A DNA stretch of 64,000 nucleotides from JBOCEF01 sp047610385 (GCA_047610385.1 JBLGAC010000004.1:62001-126000); one strand, 5' to 3'. Shown: positions 42,950 to 52,267, counted from the stretch's first letter. Program-made: numbers and translations. Notes: a model not told the origin generated them from the letters alone.

Positions 42950-44053
42950 TCAGCGTCGCGCGTCGCCTTGCTGCTGCTGCGGAGGCTGGGCGGCGCGGGG
43001 CAGGGGGCTGGCATTGCCGTCCTTGGACAAAAGGATCGCGATTGGCCGGGTGGCGGGAAACCGCGCCAGCACCATTCCCAGGATCACCGTCAGCGGGATC
43101 GCGAGGAACATCCCCGCCGGACCCCAGACCGCGCCCCAGCCGATCAGCGCCAGCAGGATCACGACGCTCGACAGATTGAGCCCCGATCCCATGATGCGCG
43201 GAACCGCGACCTCTCCCGCCAGGAACTGCACTGTTCCCAGGATTGCGGCCACTGCCAGCAACGTTGCCGGATCGCCCAACGTCAGCGCGACAAAGGCAAG
43301 CGGCAGCAGCACCGCCGCGATCGACCCCAACGTGGGAATAAAATTCAGCGCGAAGGCCAGGAACCCCCAGAACCCGGCGCCCGCCACCCCGAAGGCCGCG
43401 CAGGTCGCCCAAGTGGCCAGCGCGACCCCAAGGCTGATCACCGTCATCAGCCACAGGTACAGCCGCGTCTGGCGCGATATGGCGCGCAAGGATCGCTGAA
43501 GCTCGGCCCGGCGTGCCGGATCTGGCTGCAAGGCGCGCAGCTTGGCCTCATAAAACCGTTCATCGACCATCAGGAACAGGGCGTAAAGGAACACAAGGCT
43601 CACGTCGCTCAGCAGACTGCGGGCCATGCTGAGCACTGGCCCGACGATCTGGTTGACGTCGAACCGCGCCAGCAGTGCCTCTCGCTTCAGCACGCCGTCA
43701 AGGCCGAGCCGGGTGATCAGCGCCCGCGCGTCGGCCAGCAGGGTGTTGTTTTCAACATCAACCGCACCGCTGAGCTGCACGACATTGGCTGCGACGATGC
43801 TGCCGGCAAAGATGATGGCCCCGAACAGAAAGCCGATGGCCAGCGCCCGCGCCACCAGCCGCGGCACATGGCGCCCGACCCATGGCGTGGCTGCGATGGC
43901 GTCTGAGATCGCGTTGATCAAGAACCACGCAAGCACCCCCAGCGCGATCGGCACAGCGTGGTCGCGCGTCGCCCAAAGGCACCAGACCGCCAGCGCCGCA
44001 AAGGCGAGCGCATAGAACGGACCGGCCGCGCGGCCGCGGATGAGCGTGGGCAT
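42950..44053 (-). CDS. AI-2E (PerM)-family membrane transporter
   Basis: 367 residues, eight or so membrane helices. VCWLWATRD-like first helices, then VSLVFLYALFLMVDERFYEAKLRAL and NFIPTLGSIAAVLLPLAFVALTLG, then MGSGLNLSSVVILLALIGWGAVWGPAGMFLAIP, which is the family signature. Family members export or exchange small molecules; one subgroup exports autoinducer-2, others act in ion or stress transport, so the substrate is unknown. The ATG at 44053 follows AAGGAT. Confidence 0.88.
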   Translation of the reverse strand: MPTLIRGRAAGPFYALAFAALAVWCLWATRDHAVPIALGVLAWFLINAISDAIAATPWVGRHVPRLVARALAIGFLFGAIIFAGSIVAANVVQLSGAVDVENNTLLADARALITRLGLDGVLKREALLARFDVNQIVGPVLSMARSLLSDVSLVFLYALFLMVDERFYEAKLRALQPDPARRAELQRSLRAISRQTRLYLWLMTVISLGVALATWATCAAFGVAGAGFWGFLAFALNFIPTLGSIAAVLLPLAFVALTLGDPATLLAVAAILGTVQFLAGEVAVPRIMGSGLNLSSVVILLALIGWGAVWGPAGMFLAIPLTVILGMVLARFPATRPIAILLSKDGNASPLPRAAQPPQQQQGDARR

Positions 44054-44117
44054 GGTCGTATCCTTCCCGCTGCGGCGGTTGCCGGACACGCATCTTAGCG
44101 CGCGGGCCGCCGCGCGG

Positions 44118-44699
44118 TCACTGGGCCATGTCGATCTTCAGCTTCACGGCACCGTACCAGTCAGCAGCGGCGCGGATTTCGGCGTCTGACATGCCTGCCG
44201 CGATGTCGGACATGATCTCATGGGTGCGTTTGCCGCTGCGGAACGCTTTCAGCTGGGTGTCGAGATAGATGTTCGTCTCACCGGCCAGATTGGGCGCGTC
44301 CTCAATCACCGCGATGCCGTCGGCACCGTGGCAGCCCGTGCAGTCCTCCGGCGCGTTGGCCGCATCAGCGGTCAGGGTCGCGGTGGCGGTGTGCGAGGCA
44401 TACCACGCGGCCACGTCGGCGATGGACTGATCAGTCAAGCCTTTGGCGACCACAGTCATCATTTCATGGACCCGCGCGCCGGACCGGAACGCGATCAGCT
44501 GGTTCTGGATATAGTCGGGGTGCTCGCCTCCGATATGCGGTGCGATGGGGATCTTGGCGTAGCCGTCGATCCCGTGGCAGGTGCGGCACATGCGGGCGAT
44601 TTTCTTGCCTTCGGCCGGATCGCCGACGGGCAGATCCGAAGCAAAGGCGGCGCCGGCGAGGAAACCCCCGCCGAGCGCCAGAAGGACAATGCCCCTCAT
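44118..44699 (-). CDS. Diheme c-type cytochrome (c4/c553-like)
   Basis: 193 residues with a signal peptide ending near residue 20 (AFA-SDL) and two c-type domains. Heme sites are CRTCH (38-42) and CTGCH (120-124), with Met ligands in the following HEMM and HEIMS segments. The two halves resemble each other, as in cytochrome c4. It overlaps the sorbosone-dehydrogenase-like gene by four bases (ATGA), so it is probably that enzyme's periplasmic electron acceptor. Confidence 0.9.
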   Translation of the reverse strand: MRGIVLLALGGGFLAGAAFASDLPVGDPAEGKKIARMCRTCHGIDGYAKIPIAPHIGGEHPDYIQNQLIAFRSGARVHEMMTVVAKGLTDQSIADVAAWYASHTATATLTADAANAPEDCTGCHGADGIAVIEDAPNLAGETNIYLDTQLKAFRSGKRTHEIMSDIAAGMSDAEIRAAADWYGAVKLKIDMAQ

Positions 44700-45949
44700 T
44701 TTCCGTAGCTGATCCGGTAGATTGCGCCGGCCAGATCGTCAGACACCAGCATGGAGCCATCACGCAGCTCAGTGATGTCCACCGGGCGGCCAAGATATTC
44801 ACCGTTCTCGTCGATCCAGCCGTCGGCAAAGACCTCCGTGGTCGTGGCGCCGTCGGCGTCCACATAGGTGACCATCACACGCGCGCCAACCGGTTCGGTG
44901 CGGTTCCACGACCCGTGCTGGGCCGAGAAGATGGCGTTCTTGTATTTGGCCGGGAACATCTTGCCGCCGTAGAAGTCCATGCCGAGATCGGCCGCATGCG
45001 CAGCCATTTCCACGGCAGGGAACACCAGACCCTCAGGCGGGGTTTCGCTGGCGTATTCGTTGGTGCGGACACTGCCGCCGCCGAACCAGGGATGGCCGAA
45101 GTGCTGGCCCATCTCGGTCTGGTGGTTCAGCTCACCCGGGGGGGTGTCGTTGCCCATGCCGTCAACCTGGTTGTCGGTGAACCACAGGTCACCGGTGACC
45201 GGATCAAAGTCATGCCCAACCGAATTGCGCACGCCGTAGGTATAAACCTCACGGTCTGAGCCATCGGTGTTCATGCGGATGATGCCACCGATGCCGTATT
45301 TGGTGTTGACCTCAAGGTTTTCCTTGGGTGCCACGTTGAACGGCTGGCCCAACGAGATGTAGATCTTGCCGTCCGGTCCGATTTTGCAGACACGCGCGGT
45401 GTGGTTGTAACTTTCCTGCGACGCGGGGATCAGATCACCCTTGGCCACGAGGTTGAAGGCCGCAACATCCGGGCTTTCATAGAAAAACTCAGCGGCGGGG
45501 AACAGCAGGACGCGGTTCTGTTCTGCGATGTAGAGGAACCCATCGGGTGAGAAGCACGGCCCGTTCGGAAGGGTGAAGGTCAGCGACGGGGCAAAATCCT
45601 TTACCTCATCAGCCTTGCGATCCTTGTTGCGGTCAGTGACCGACCAGACCTTGTCCTTGCGCGTGCCGACAAAGACCACGACACCCTGCGGTCCGACCGC
45701 CATATGACGCGCATCGGGGACGACGGCATACAGCTCAATCTTGAAGCCGTCGGGCAGATTGATCCGTTCCAGGTTTTTTTTGATGCCGTCAGCGTATTCG
45801 CCTGACTGCTCAATAAACGTGAATTCTGTCGTGCCGGTCGACTGAAAGTTCGACAGCTTTTCAAGATTGTCCGGCACGCTCGCGGATTGAGCCAGCGCAC
45901 TTGTGCACATCAAAGCGGCACAGGCGCTCGTCATCCATAAGTTTTTCAT
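44696..45949 (-). CDS. Sorbosone dehydrogenase-like PQQ-type sugar dehydrogenase
   Basis: 417 residues, signal peptide ending in SALAQ (about residue 21). A beta-propeller of the soluble glucose/sorbosone dehydrogenase type: LPDGFKIELYAVVPDARHMAVGPQG, FGNRK-like KIYISLGQPFNV, GVRNSVGHDFDPVTGDLWFTDNQ and FSAQHGSWNRTEPVGARV. The His and Arg of these motifs bind PQQ and substrate in related enzymes. Co-transcription with the diheme cytochrome suggests periplasmic oxidation of a sugar or aldehyde feeding the respiratory chain. The ATG follows GGGAGGA. Confidence 0.88.
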   Translation of the reverse strand: MKNLWMTSACAALMCTSALAQSASVPDNLEKLSNFQSTGTTEFTFIEQSGEYADGIKKNLERINLPDGFKIELYAVVPDARHMAVGPQGVVVFVGTRKDKVWSVTDRNKDRKADEVKDFAPSLTFTLPNGPCFSPDGFLYIAEQNRVLLFPAAEFFYESPDVAAFNLVAKGDLIPASQESYNHTARVCKIGPDGKIYISLGQPFNVAPKENLEVNTKYGIGGIIRMNTDGSDREVYTYGVRNSVGHDFDPVTGDLWFTDNQVDGMGNDTPPGELNHQTEMGQHFGHPWFGGGSVRTNEYASETPPEGLVFPAVEMAAHAADLGMDFYGGKMFPAKYKNAIFSAQHGSWNRTEPVGARVMVTYVDADGATTTEVFADGWIDENGEYLGRPVDITELRDGSMLVSDDLAGAIYRISYGK

Positions 45950-46065
45950 TATATCCTCCCAGATATTTGCGTCTGCATTGTGGAGATATGGTGGGCACGC
46001 GGGTTCCGCCGCGTCAAATAAGTTTTTCTGCCATCCTGCGGTACGGAAATTTGCTGCGCCTGCAC

Positions 46066-46110
46066 AAAAACACCGGGGGCGAGACCCTGCGGCCCCGCCC
46101 CCGATGTTTT
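46066..46110 (-). terminator. Terminator downstream of the TRAP operon
   Basis: AAAACACCGGGGGCG pairs with CGCCCCCGATGTTTT (one mismatch) over a 14-base loop; on the minus strand the second arm ends in TTTTT. It lies 34 bases past the dctM stop. Confidence 0.8.
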
Positions 46111-46143
46111 GCCGCAATTTGTGCCAGCCTGCCCGCCAGTCAG

Positions 46144-47502
46144 TCAGCCCGCCAGCACCCGTGGCAGCCACAGCGTCAGCGCCGGAAAGGCCAGCAGCAG
46201 CGCGACGCGGCACAGTTCGGCGAAAAAAAACGGCATGACGCCAGCGAACGTCTCTCGCATTGGGACGTCCTTGGCCATGGCTGAGATCACGAACACGTTC
46301 ATGCCCACCGGCGGCGTGATCAGCCCCAGTTCCACCACGATCAGCGCCAGAATCCCGAACCAGACTTTCAGATCGTCCGAGGTCATGCCAAAGCCCGCAT
46401 TGGCCGCGTCGATGTAATCGCCGCCGTTGATTTCCACCAGCACCGGCCAGAAGAACGGGATCGCCAGCAGAATCATCGACAGGCTGTCCATCAGGCAGCC
46501 CAGCAGGATCAGCGACACCAGCAGGATGATCAGGATGGTCATCGGTGGCAGGCCCGAATTGGCCATCCATTCCGCCATCGCCTGTGGAACCCCGCCGCGG
46601 GACATGAAGATCTTCAGCATCTCAGCCCCAAGCAGGATCAGATAGATCATGCCGGTGGTGCGCGCGGTTTCCAGCAGCGCGATCTTCAGCGCGCGCAGCC
46701 CGACCGACCCGCGCAGCGCCCCGTAAACCCACACCAGAAATGCGCCGACCGCGGCGGCCGGGGTGGGGTTGAACAGGCCCAGATAGATGCCGCCGATCAC
46801 GATGCCGAAAATGACCAGCACCGGCAGAACCCGAATGCTGGCGGAGCGCAGTTCGGCCGCCGTTGCGGGATCGCCTCTCGGTGCCTCTGCCGGGCGCAGC
46901 GCTGCGTAGATGGCGATGGTCAGCAGGAACAGAATGACCGCCAGAATGCCGGGCAGAAACGCCGCGGCGAACATGGTGACGATGTTCGCCTCAACAATCA
47001 CCGCATAGATCACCAGCACCACCGAAGGCGGGATCAGGATGCCCAGCACCCCGCCCGCGGCCAGCGTGCCAGTCGCCAGCGCGCCCGAATAGCCGCGTTC
47101 GCGCAATTCAGGCAGCGCGACCTTGCCCATGGTGGACGCGGTCGCAAGCGACGATCCGCACACCGCGCCAAAGCCTGCACAGGCGGCGATGGCGGCCATG
47201 GCCAGCCCGCCGCGCATCCAGCCCATCCATGCGGCGGCGGCGCGGAACAAATCCTGGCTCAGCCCCGCGCGGGTGGCGATGGCGCCCATCAGCACGAACA
47301 TCGGCACAACCGTCAGATCGTAGATTGAGAACTGGCCATAGGCGAGCGTCTTGAGCTGGTTCATGAAAATGTCGGGACCGTTGAGCCAGGTGACCCCGCC
47401 GCCTCCGACAAGGATCATGGCATAGGCGATGGGCATCCGAAGCGCGATCAGCGCCACGAGGACGCCAAGGCCGATGATGCCGATCATAAGTGCGTCGGCC
47501 AT
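46144..47502 (-). CDS. dctM: TRAP transporter large permease (DctM type)
   Basis: 452 residues, about 12 membrane helices. TRAP-M signatures include VPMFVLMGAIATRAGLSQDL, GAVCGSSLATASTMGKVALPEL, AAGGVLGILIPPSVVLVIYAV and GLITPPVGMNVFVISAMAKDVP. It moves the solute captured by the binding protein using an ion gradient. The ATG at 47502 follows GGGAGA; the longer frame upstream is rejected. It is the distal gene of dctP-dctQ-dctM, about 114 bases after dctQ. Confidence 0.93.
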   Translation of the reverse strand: MADALMIGIIGLGVLVALIALRMPIAYAMILVGGGGVTWLNGPDIFMNQLKTLAYGQFSIYDLTVVPMFVLMGAIATRAGLSQDLFRAAAAWMGWMRGGLAMAAIAACAGFGAVCGSSLATASTMGKVALPELRERGYSGALATGTLAAGGVLGILIPPSVVLVIYAVIVEANIVTMFAAAFLPGILAVILFLLTIAIYAALRPAEAPRGDPATAAELRSASIRVLPVLVIFGIVIGGIYLGLFNPTPAAAVGAFLVWVYGALRGSVGLRALKIALLETARTTGMIYLILLGAEMLKIFMSRGGVPQAMAEWMANSGLPPMTILIILLVSLILLGCLMDSLSMILLAIPFFWPVLVEINGGDYIDAANAGFGMTSDDLKVWFGILALIVVELGLITPPVGMNVFVISAMAKDVPMRETFAGVMPFFFAELCRVALLLAFPALTLWLPRVLAG

Positions 47503-47616
47503 GTAGCCGGTCTCCCTGGAATGCTGATCTTTGCGCGGACGATGCAGCGCCGCGCGAAATGGGGGAGGGATGGTGCCTGGCGCAAAAGCGCCGCCGCGCA
47601 GGGCGGGCACAAAGGG

Positions 47617-48156
47617 TCAGCGCGCGCGCATCGCCCGCCAGTTGTCGCCCAGTGTCATCACCGCGGCGATCGCCAGCAGGCCAAGGCTGACCAGGATCGG
47701 CACATAGGCCATCCAGTGCGGCAATTGCAGGATTGTGGTGGTGTCGACATATTCCATCTTGCTCAGCATCCCGGCCCACATCCGCGACAGCAGCAGCATC
47801 GCAAACAGAAACGCGACCACAGAGGCGGCGAAGGCAAAGCCTGCCTGCCAGCGCTGACTTGCGCCCTCAGTGAAAATGTCGGCGGTCACGTTTGCGCCCG
47901 CCAGCTGGCAATAGGGCAGAAACGCAAAGGCGGCGATGCAGATCCCCATCTCTGTCAGTTCGAAATCGCCGGGAAACGGCATGTTCAGCGTGTAGGCCCC
48001 GGTGACCGAAATCGTGTTGATCAAGATCACCGCCAGCAGCGACACGCCGCCAAGCAGGGCCCATGCCTCAATCAGCGCTGAGACCTTGCTGGCCAACGGG
48101 CCGCGCCCCCCCCCGAGGGGGAGGGACGCGTCGTCAACAGGCATCATTTCAGCCAT
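47617..48156 (-). CDS. dctQ: TRAP transporter small permease (DctQ type)
   Basis: 179 residues, four membrane helices. LLAVILINTISVTGAYTLNMPFPGDFELTEMGICIAAFAFLP matches the TRAP-Q pattern, in which an amphipathic region between helices one and two carries the conserved ELTE. Its partner is DctM. It lies six bases after the binding-protein gene, so the two are co-translated. An unusual Pro-rich N-terminal 20 residues (VDDASLPLGGGRGPLAS) precede the first helix. Confidence 0.88.
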   Translation of the reverse strand: MAEMMPVDDASLPLGGGRGPLASKVSALIEAWALLGGVSLLAVILINTISVTGAYTLNMPFPGDFELTEMGICIAAFAFLPYCQLAGANVTADIFTEGASQRWQAGFAFAASVVAFLFAMLLLSRMWAGMLSKMEYVDTTTILQLPHWMAYVPILVSLGLLAIAAVMTLGDNWRAMRAR

Positions 48157-48162
48157 GTCAGG

Positions 48163-49203
48163 TTACTTGCTCGCGTTGGCGGCGATGCCGGCGCGCGCGG
48201 CTTTCACCAGCGCGGCACCATCGATGCCTGCGCCGGAGACCTCGTCGATCCAGCGGTCAACCACGGGTGCGAGGGCCGTCATGAACGCGTCGGTTTCGGC
48301 CTGAGTCAGCGTCACATGGGTCTTGCCAGCCTTGACCGCCATGCCGATGCCGAAATCGTCCGAGTTGCGCCAGTAATCACCCACGGTGCCCCACCAGTCG
48401 CGGCCAGACGCATCCTTGAACGCTTTTTGGATGTCGGCGGGCAGGCCGTCATAACGCTCTTTGTTCATCGACACCTGGAAGGTGGTGTTCCCGAGGCGGG
48501 TCTTGTCGGCGCCTTCGATGAAATAGTTGATCTGGTTTTGCAGCTTCAGCGGGGGAATGATTTCCCACGGCAGCAGCGTGCCATCGACAACCTTTTTGGA
48601 CAGTGCTGAGGGGACCTCAGGCACCGGCATGGCGATCGGCGCGGCGCCCAGCGCCTCAATCACCCAAGCGCCGGTGCGGGACGGAATGCGCATCTTTTTG
48701 CCGTTCAGGTCGGCGGGTTTGCGCACCTCCTGGTCGACCATCATCAGGCCCTGTCCGGCATGGACATGCAGCCACATGACCTCAAGGCCCTTGTATTCCT
48801 GCTTCAGGGTGCTCTCGAACATGTCGAACATGGCGAGGTTGGTCGCCTTGGGGTCGTTCAGGTAGACCGTCGGCAGCTCAAACACCTCAGTGCGCGGGAA
48901 CAGGCCGGGGGTGTAGCCGTTCACGGTCCAGACAATGTCCACCACGCCGTCGCGGGCCTGCTGCACCAATTCTGGCGGTTTGCCGCCGAGCGACATGGAG
49001 GGGTAGATCTCAATCTTGACCCGACCGCCTGAGTTTTCTTCGACCTGTTTGGCCCAGGGTGCCAGCATCTGGGTGTGCGCCGGGGCTTTGGCCGACAGCA
49101 GATGATGCAGCTTGAACGTGTATTCCTGCGCCGAAGCGGTGGTGGCGACAAGCGCGGCGGAGAGGCCGAGCGCCAGCCCCGCAAGACCATTGGGTCGGGT
49201 CAT
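48163..49203 (-). CDS. dctP: TRAP transporter solute-binding protein (DctP type)
   Basis: 346 residues with a signal peptide cleaved after TASAQ. The DctP fold is visible in FKLHHLLSAKAPAHTQML, KIEIYPSMSLGGKPPELVQQARDGVVDIV, LNGKKMRIPSRTGAWVIEALGAAPIAMP (with the substrate-carboxylate Arg in the IPSR motif) and VPSALSKKVVDG. It should bind an organic acid in the periplasm; the exact ligand is unknown. The ATG at 49203 follows GGGAGA. The operon has an inverted repeat upstream that may be its operator. Confidence 0.92.
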   Translation of the reverse strand: MTRPNGLAGLALGLSAALVATTASAQEYTFKLHHLLSAKAPAHTQMLAPWAKQVEENSGGRVKIEIYPSMSLGGKPPELVQQARDGVVDIVWTVNGYTPGLFPRTEVFELPTVYLNDPKATNLAMFDMFESTLKQEYKGLEVMWLHVHAGQGLMMVDQEVRKPADLNGKKMRIPSRTGAWVIEALGAAPIAMPVPEVPSALSKKVVDGTLLPWEIIPPLKLQNQINYFIEGADKTRLGNTTFQVSMNKERYDGLPADIQKAFKDASGRDWWGTVGDYWRNSDDFGIGMAVKAGKTHVTLTQAETDAFMTALAPVVDRWIDEVSGAGIDGAALVKAARAGIAANASK

Positions 49204-49337
49204 TGGATGTTTCTCCCTGAAGCGTGGACGCGGGGCGAAGCCGTTATCCGCGTCTGACAAATTCACCTTGCCGCGGCGGCAACGCGGGGGCAAGTGCCCA
49301 GAGAATAGCCAGTTTCCGCCCGATGGAAACGTTCAAT

Positions 49338-49372
49338 TTGCGAACTGTTCAGCGCACTGCACAGTTTTGCAA
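49338..49372. promoter_or_regulatory. Inverted repeat between the TRAP operon and soxT
   Basis: TTGCGAACTGT and ACAGTTTTGCAA form a near-perfect repeat around a 12-base spacer, about 135 bases upstream of dctP and 34 bases past the soxT stop. It might be an operator for dctPQM or a weak terminator for soxT. Confidence 0.4.
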
Positions 49373-49406
49373 TTCTGGGCATGACAGCATCCCCGGCTGG
49401 CCCACC

Positions 49407-50462
49407 TCAGATCGCATGAAACCCGCGGATCAGGTGGCGCAGGCCCAGCGCCGCGCCCGCCACAATCGCCGCCAGCGTTACCGGCGCGCCGTAGCTGAGC
49501 AGCGAAAACGCCGATAGGCCCTGCCCGACTGAGCAGCCCAGCGCAGTCACCCCCCCAAAGCCCATCAGGAAGGCACCAAAGATCTGGCGGCCAAGCTCCG
49601 ATGGGTCTTCGCAGGCTTCCCAGCGAAAATGCCCCTCTCGCCAGGATCCGATGAAGGCACCGAGCGCGACCCCCGCCACCGATCCGACGCCAAACCCGAG
49701 CCCGCCGCCCGAAGATGTCATCAGCCACAGGATCGTGTCGCCCAGCGGCGCGGCAAAGGTGTGGCTGATCACCGGCACTTCGTCGAAGCTGTCGGCGGCC
49801 AGTGGCCCGGTCAGCCCCCAGCCCGCCGCGATGGCGAGGCCCACGAGCGCGGACCACAAAACCACCTCGCGCCCCGCCCGGAACGACGCGGACGCAAGCG
49901 AGACCGCCAGCAGTCCCCCGCCAATCAGCGCCGCAAACACCAATGCAGGCAGGCCAGACGCGGTGCCCAGCGCATGGGCGATCCCTTGCATCGGCGTGCC
50001 AGCGTCGACGGGCAAGGGCGGGAACAGCAGAACCCGCACTTCGGCGGTCGGGCCACCGATGGCCATGGCCGCGGACATGCCCATGACCGTGACCACCACG
50101 AAGGCGCGCAGATCCCCGCCCCCCAGCCGCACCAGCGCGCCAAAGCCGCAATTGCCGGCCAGCGCCATGCCATAGCCAAAGATCAGCCCCCCTGTGATCG
50201 AGGCCACGGGGTTCCAGGCGATTTGCATGTAAAATGTGTCGGCGGGGTCGAACACGCCCATCGCCGCCAGCGCGAACGATCCCAGGATCGCGCAGCCAAG
50301 TGCGACGCCCCACATCCGCACGCCGGTCCAGTCTTGGCCATAAAGCGCGGCTTCGATGGATCCCAGCGTGCAGAACCGCACGCGCCGCGCGGCAAGACCC
50401 AGCACCGCGCCGCCAAGCAGCCCGGCAAGCGCGCTCAATGCCTGATACGACAGCGCTTCCAC
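49407..50462 (-). CDS. soxT: YeeE/YedE-family sulfur-compound transporter of the sox locus
   Basis: 351 residues, about nine membrane helices. Conserved cysteines of the thiosulfate-transporter family lie in VRFCTLGS, LAGNCGFGALVRLGGGDLRAF and LGCSVGQGLSAFSLLSYG. It would import thiosulfate or a sulfane-sulfur compound. GTG start at 50462, with AAAGGGA at good spacing and no nearby ATG. In sox clusters this gene is usually called soxT and sits next to soxR and soxS, as here. Confidence 0.85.
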   Translation of the reverse strand: MEALSYQALSALAGLLGGAVLGLAARRVRFCTLGSIEAALYGQDWTGVRMWGVALGCAILGSFALAAMGVFDPADTFYMQIAWNPVASITGGLIFGYGMALAGNCGFGALVRLGGGDLRAFVVVTVMGMSAAMAIGGPTAEVRVLLFPPLPVDAGTPMQGIAHALGTASGLPALVFAALIGGGLLAVSLASASFRAGREVVLWSALVGLAIAAGWGLTGPLAADSFDEVPVISHTFAAPLGDTILWLMTSSGGGLGFGVGSVAGVALGAFIGSWREGHFRWEACEDPSELGRQIFGAFLMGFGGVTALGCSVGQGLSAFSLLSYGAPVTLAAIVAGAALGLRHLIRGFHAI

Positions 50463-50559
50463 GATCCAGTTCCCTTTCGCGGCGGCACACGGGGCAGCCT
50501 CATGCCATAGGCATCAAGACTTGACCCGCCCCCGGCCCAGCGTCAATCAGCGCGGCGGA

Positions 50560-50898
50560 TCAGCCCTTGGGGCGGGCGCAGAACATGTCGTGGACGGTGA
50601 TGATCATCCGCTCCACCCGGGCGTCTGAGATGTGGTAGTAGATCACCTTGCCGTCACGCCGGTTGTCCACCAGCCCTTCAAGGCGCAAGCGCGCAAGCTG
50701 TTGGGACACCGCGGCCTGACGCGAATCCAGCAGGCGCTCCAGCTCAGTCACTGATTTCTCTCCGCCCGCCAGATGGCACAGGATCATCAGCCGCCCTTCA
50801 TGGGCCAGGGCCTTCAGAAACGCGGAGGCTGCGCGGGCGCTGTCCATCATCTCAGCGAAATTGAGGTCGTCTTCCGGGTCGATGTCCTTAAGTGGCAA
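50560..50898 (-). CDS. soxR: SoxR, ArsR-family repressor of the sox genes
   Basis: A winged helix-turn-helix protein, 112 residues from the TTG at 50898 (AGGGGGA precedes it); TTG at 50922 and ATG at 50850/50847 are alternatives. ASAFLKALAHEGRLMILCHLAGGEKSVTELERLL then RQAAVSQQLARLRLEGLVDNRRDGK is the ArsR DNA-binding region, and a Cys near the C-terminus (MFCARP) plus one in ILCHL could sense sulfane sulfur. SoxR proteins of this type repress sox genes without thiosulfate. Its likely operators are the repeats at 52989 and 57527. Confidence 0.9.
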   Translation of the reverse strand: MPLKDIDPEDDLNFAEMMDSARAASAFLKALAHEGRLMILCHLAGGEKSVTELERLLDSRQAAVSQQLARLRLEGLVDNRRDGKVIYYHISDARVERMIITVHDMFCARPKG

Positions 50899-50941
50899 AA
50901 CCAGTCCCCCTGTCAGCGCCAAGCGATCGGTGTGTCATGGT

Positions 50942-51337
50942 TCAGCCCCCGGCCGAGCGTGCGGCCGCCGTGTCTGGCAGGCGATCTAGCAGTGCGTTCA
51001 ACATCGGCCAGAAGAAATCTTCGCCGGGATACCCTTCGATCCGGCCGACTTCCGCGCCCTGTTCCACAAGCACGAAGGTCGGGGTGAAGCTGGGGCGCAT
51101 GCGCAGGGTCACCCCCTCAGGCGCACCATCGCTGATGTCGCGGCGCATCAGCGGTGCGCGGCGCCCTTCGGCGGTCAGGTGATAGGCGTCGCCCACTTCG
51201 GCGTGCCAGCGCACACACCATGCGCAGCCCGGATCTTCGAACATGATCAGATCGGCCGCAGCCACAGGCACCGCGAGAGATATAAGCCCAAGGACGGCCG
51301 GAAGCGCGGCGCGGCGCAGGCTTGCGATGGCGGGCAT
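50942..51337 (-). CDS. soxS: SoxS, periplasmic thioredoxin-like protein
   Basis: 131 residues with a signal peptide ending near residue 27 (PVAAADLI). DPGCAWCVRWHAEVG has a CxxC redox pair, and RPSFTPTFVLVEQGAEVGRIEGYPGEDFF is the thioredoxin cis-Pro and C-terminal region. It reduces periplasmic disulfides that form on SoxY or related proteins, keeping the system active. The ATG at 51337 follows AGGAG. It is upstream of soxR on the same strand and divergent from soxV. Confidence 0.88.
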   Translation of the reverse strand: MPAIASLRRAALPAVLGLISLAVPVAAADLIMFEDPGCAWCVRWHAEVGDAYHLTAEGRRAPLMRRDISDGAPEGVTLRMRPSFTPTFVLVEQGAEVGRIEGYPGEDFFWPMLNALLDRLPDTAAARSAGG

Positions 51338-51401
51338 GGGACGGCTCCTGTTCGACGGGGCGCGCGCCGGGGCACGCAAGCGGATTGACCGGACCTGAGT
51401 A

Positions 51402-51424
51402 TTACATATAAAAAATTATATATG
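51402..51424. promoter_or_regulatory. AT-rich divergent regulatory region between soxS and soxV
   Basis: An AT-only stretch in a GC-rich setting with an inverted repeat CATATA, eight bases, TATATG (51405-51424). It matches the soxX and soxC operators only loosely (the halves do not give AAATTCA). It could be a weak SoxR site and the promoter of soxV and soxSR. Confidence 0.5.
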
Positions 51425-51479
51425 AAAGTTTAACCCCCGCGAAAGCAATTTTGCGCGAGCGGGCAGAAGGATTGAGCGC

Positions 51480-52226
51480 ATGGGCTTTGATGTCGGTCTT
51501 TGGGGGGCGGCGCTGGCAGGTCTGCTGTCATTCCTGTCTCCGTGCATTCTGCCGATCGTGCCGTTTTACCTGTGCTATCTGGCGGGCCTCAGCTTTGGCG
51601 AACTGACCGGCGATGAGGGCGCGCCCCCCAACGCGGCGGTGCGGCGAAAGGCTGTGCTGTCGTCGATCTTTTTCGCTGCGGGGGTCACCACGATCTTTGT
51701 CGGGCTGGGCTGGACCGCGTCGACCTTCGGCCAGCAACTGCGCGAATGGATGGTCGTGATCCGCTATGGCGCATCTGCGATCATCATCGTGCTGGGGCTG
51801 CATTTCATCGGCGTGTTTCGCATCGGGTTCCTGATGCGTGAGGCGCGGATCGATGCGGGAGAGCGCCGCTGGGGCCTGGCCGGGGCCTATGTGATCGGCA
51901 TGGCCTTTGCGTTCGGCTGGACGCCCTGCGTCGGCCCGGTGCTGACGGCGATTCTGTTCACCGCGGCGGGAAGCGAAACGGCGAACCAGGGCGCGCTGCT
52001 GCTGCTGGCCTATGCGCTGGGCATGACGCTGCCCTTCGTGGTTGCGGCGGCGTTCATCGGCCCGTTCCTGTCCTGGGCCAAGGGCTTTCGCAAATATCTG
52101 CCGATGGTTGAAAAGGTCATGGGCGGCTTTCTGATCATATTCGGACTGCTGATCGCCTTTGATGCGATGCGTTTCATTTCCGAATTCATGTTGAGCATCG
52201 CGCCCGACATTGGCACGTTGCAGTGA
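51480..52226 (+). CDS. soxV: SoxV, CcdA-family membrane thiol transporter
   Basis: 248 residues, six membrane helices. Paired cysteines sit in LSPCILPIVPFYLCY and TPCVGPVLTAIL, as in CcdA. It carries reducing equivalents from cytoplasmic thioredoxin across the membrane to the periplasmic SoxW and SoxS. The ATG at 51480 follows AAGGAT. It starts the soxVWXYZAB unit and lies 41 bases upstream of soxW. Confidence 0.93.
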   Translation: MGFDVGLWGAALAGLLSFLSPCILPIVPFYLCYLAGLSFGELTGDEGAPPNAAVRRKAVLSSIFFAAGVTTIFVGLGWTASTFGQQLREWMVVIRYGASAIIIVLGLHFIGVFRIGFLMREARIDAGERRWGLAGAYVIGMAFAFGWTPCVGPVLTAILFTAAGSETANQGALLLLAYALGMTLPFVVAAAFIGPFLSWAKGFRKYLPMVEKVMGGFLIIFGLLIAFDAMRFISEFMLSIAPDIGTLQ

Positions 52227-52267
52227 ACCTGTGGGCCCAAGGGCCTGCATTCAAAAGGAACCGATCC

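Noticed and set aside
49338..49372. SoxR operator near soxT
   Set aside because: The repeat TTGCGAACTGT does not share the AAATTCA-N6-TGAATTT core.
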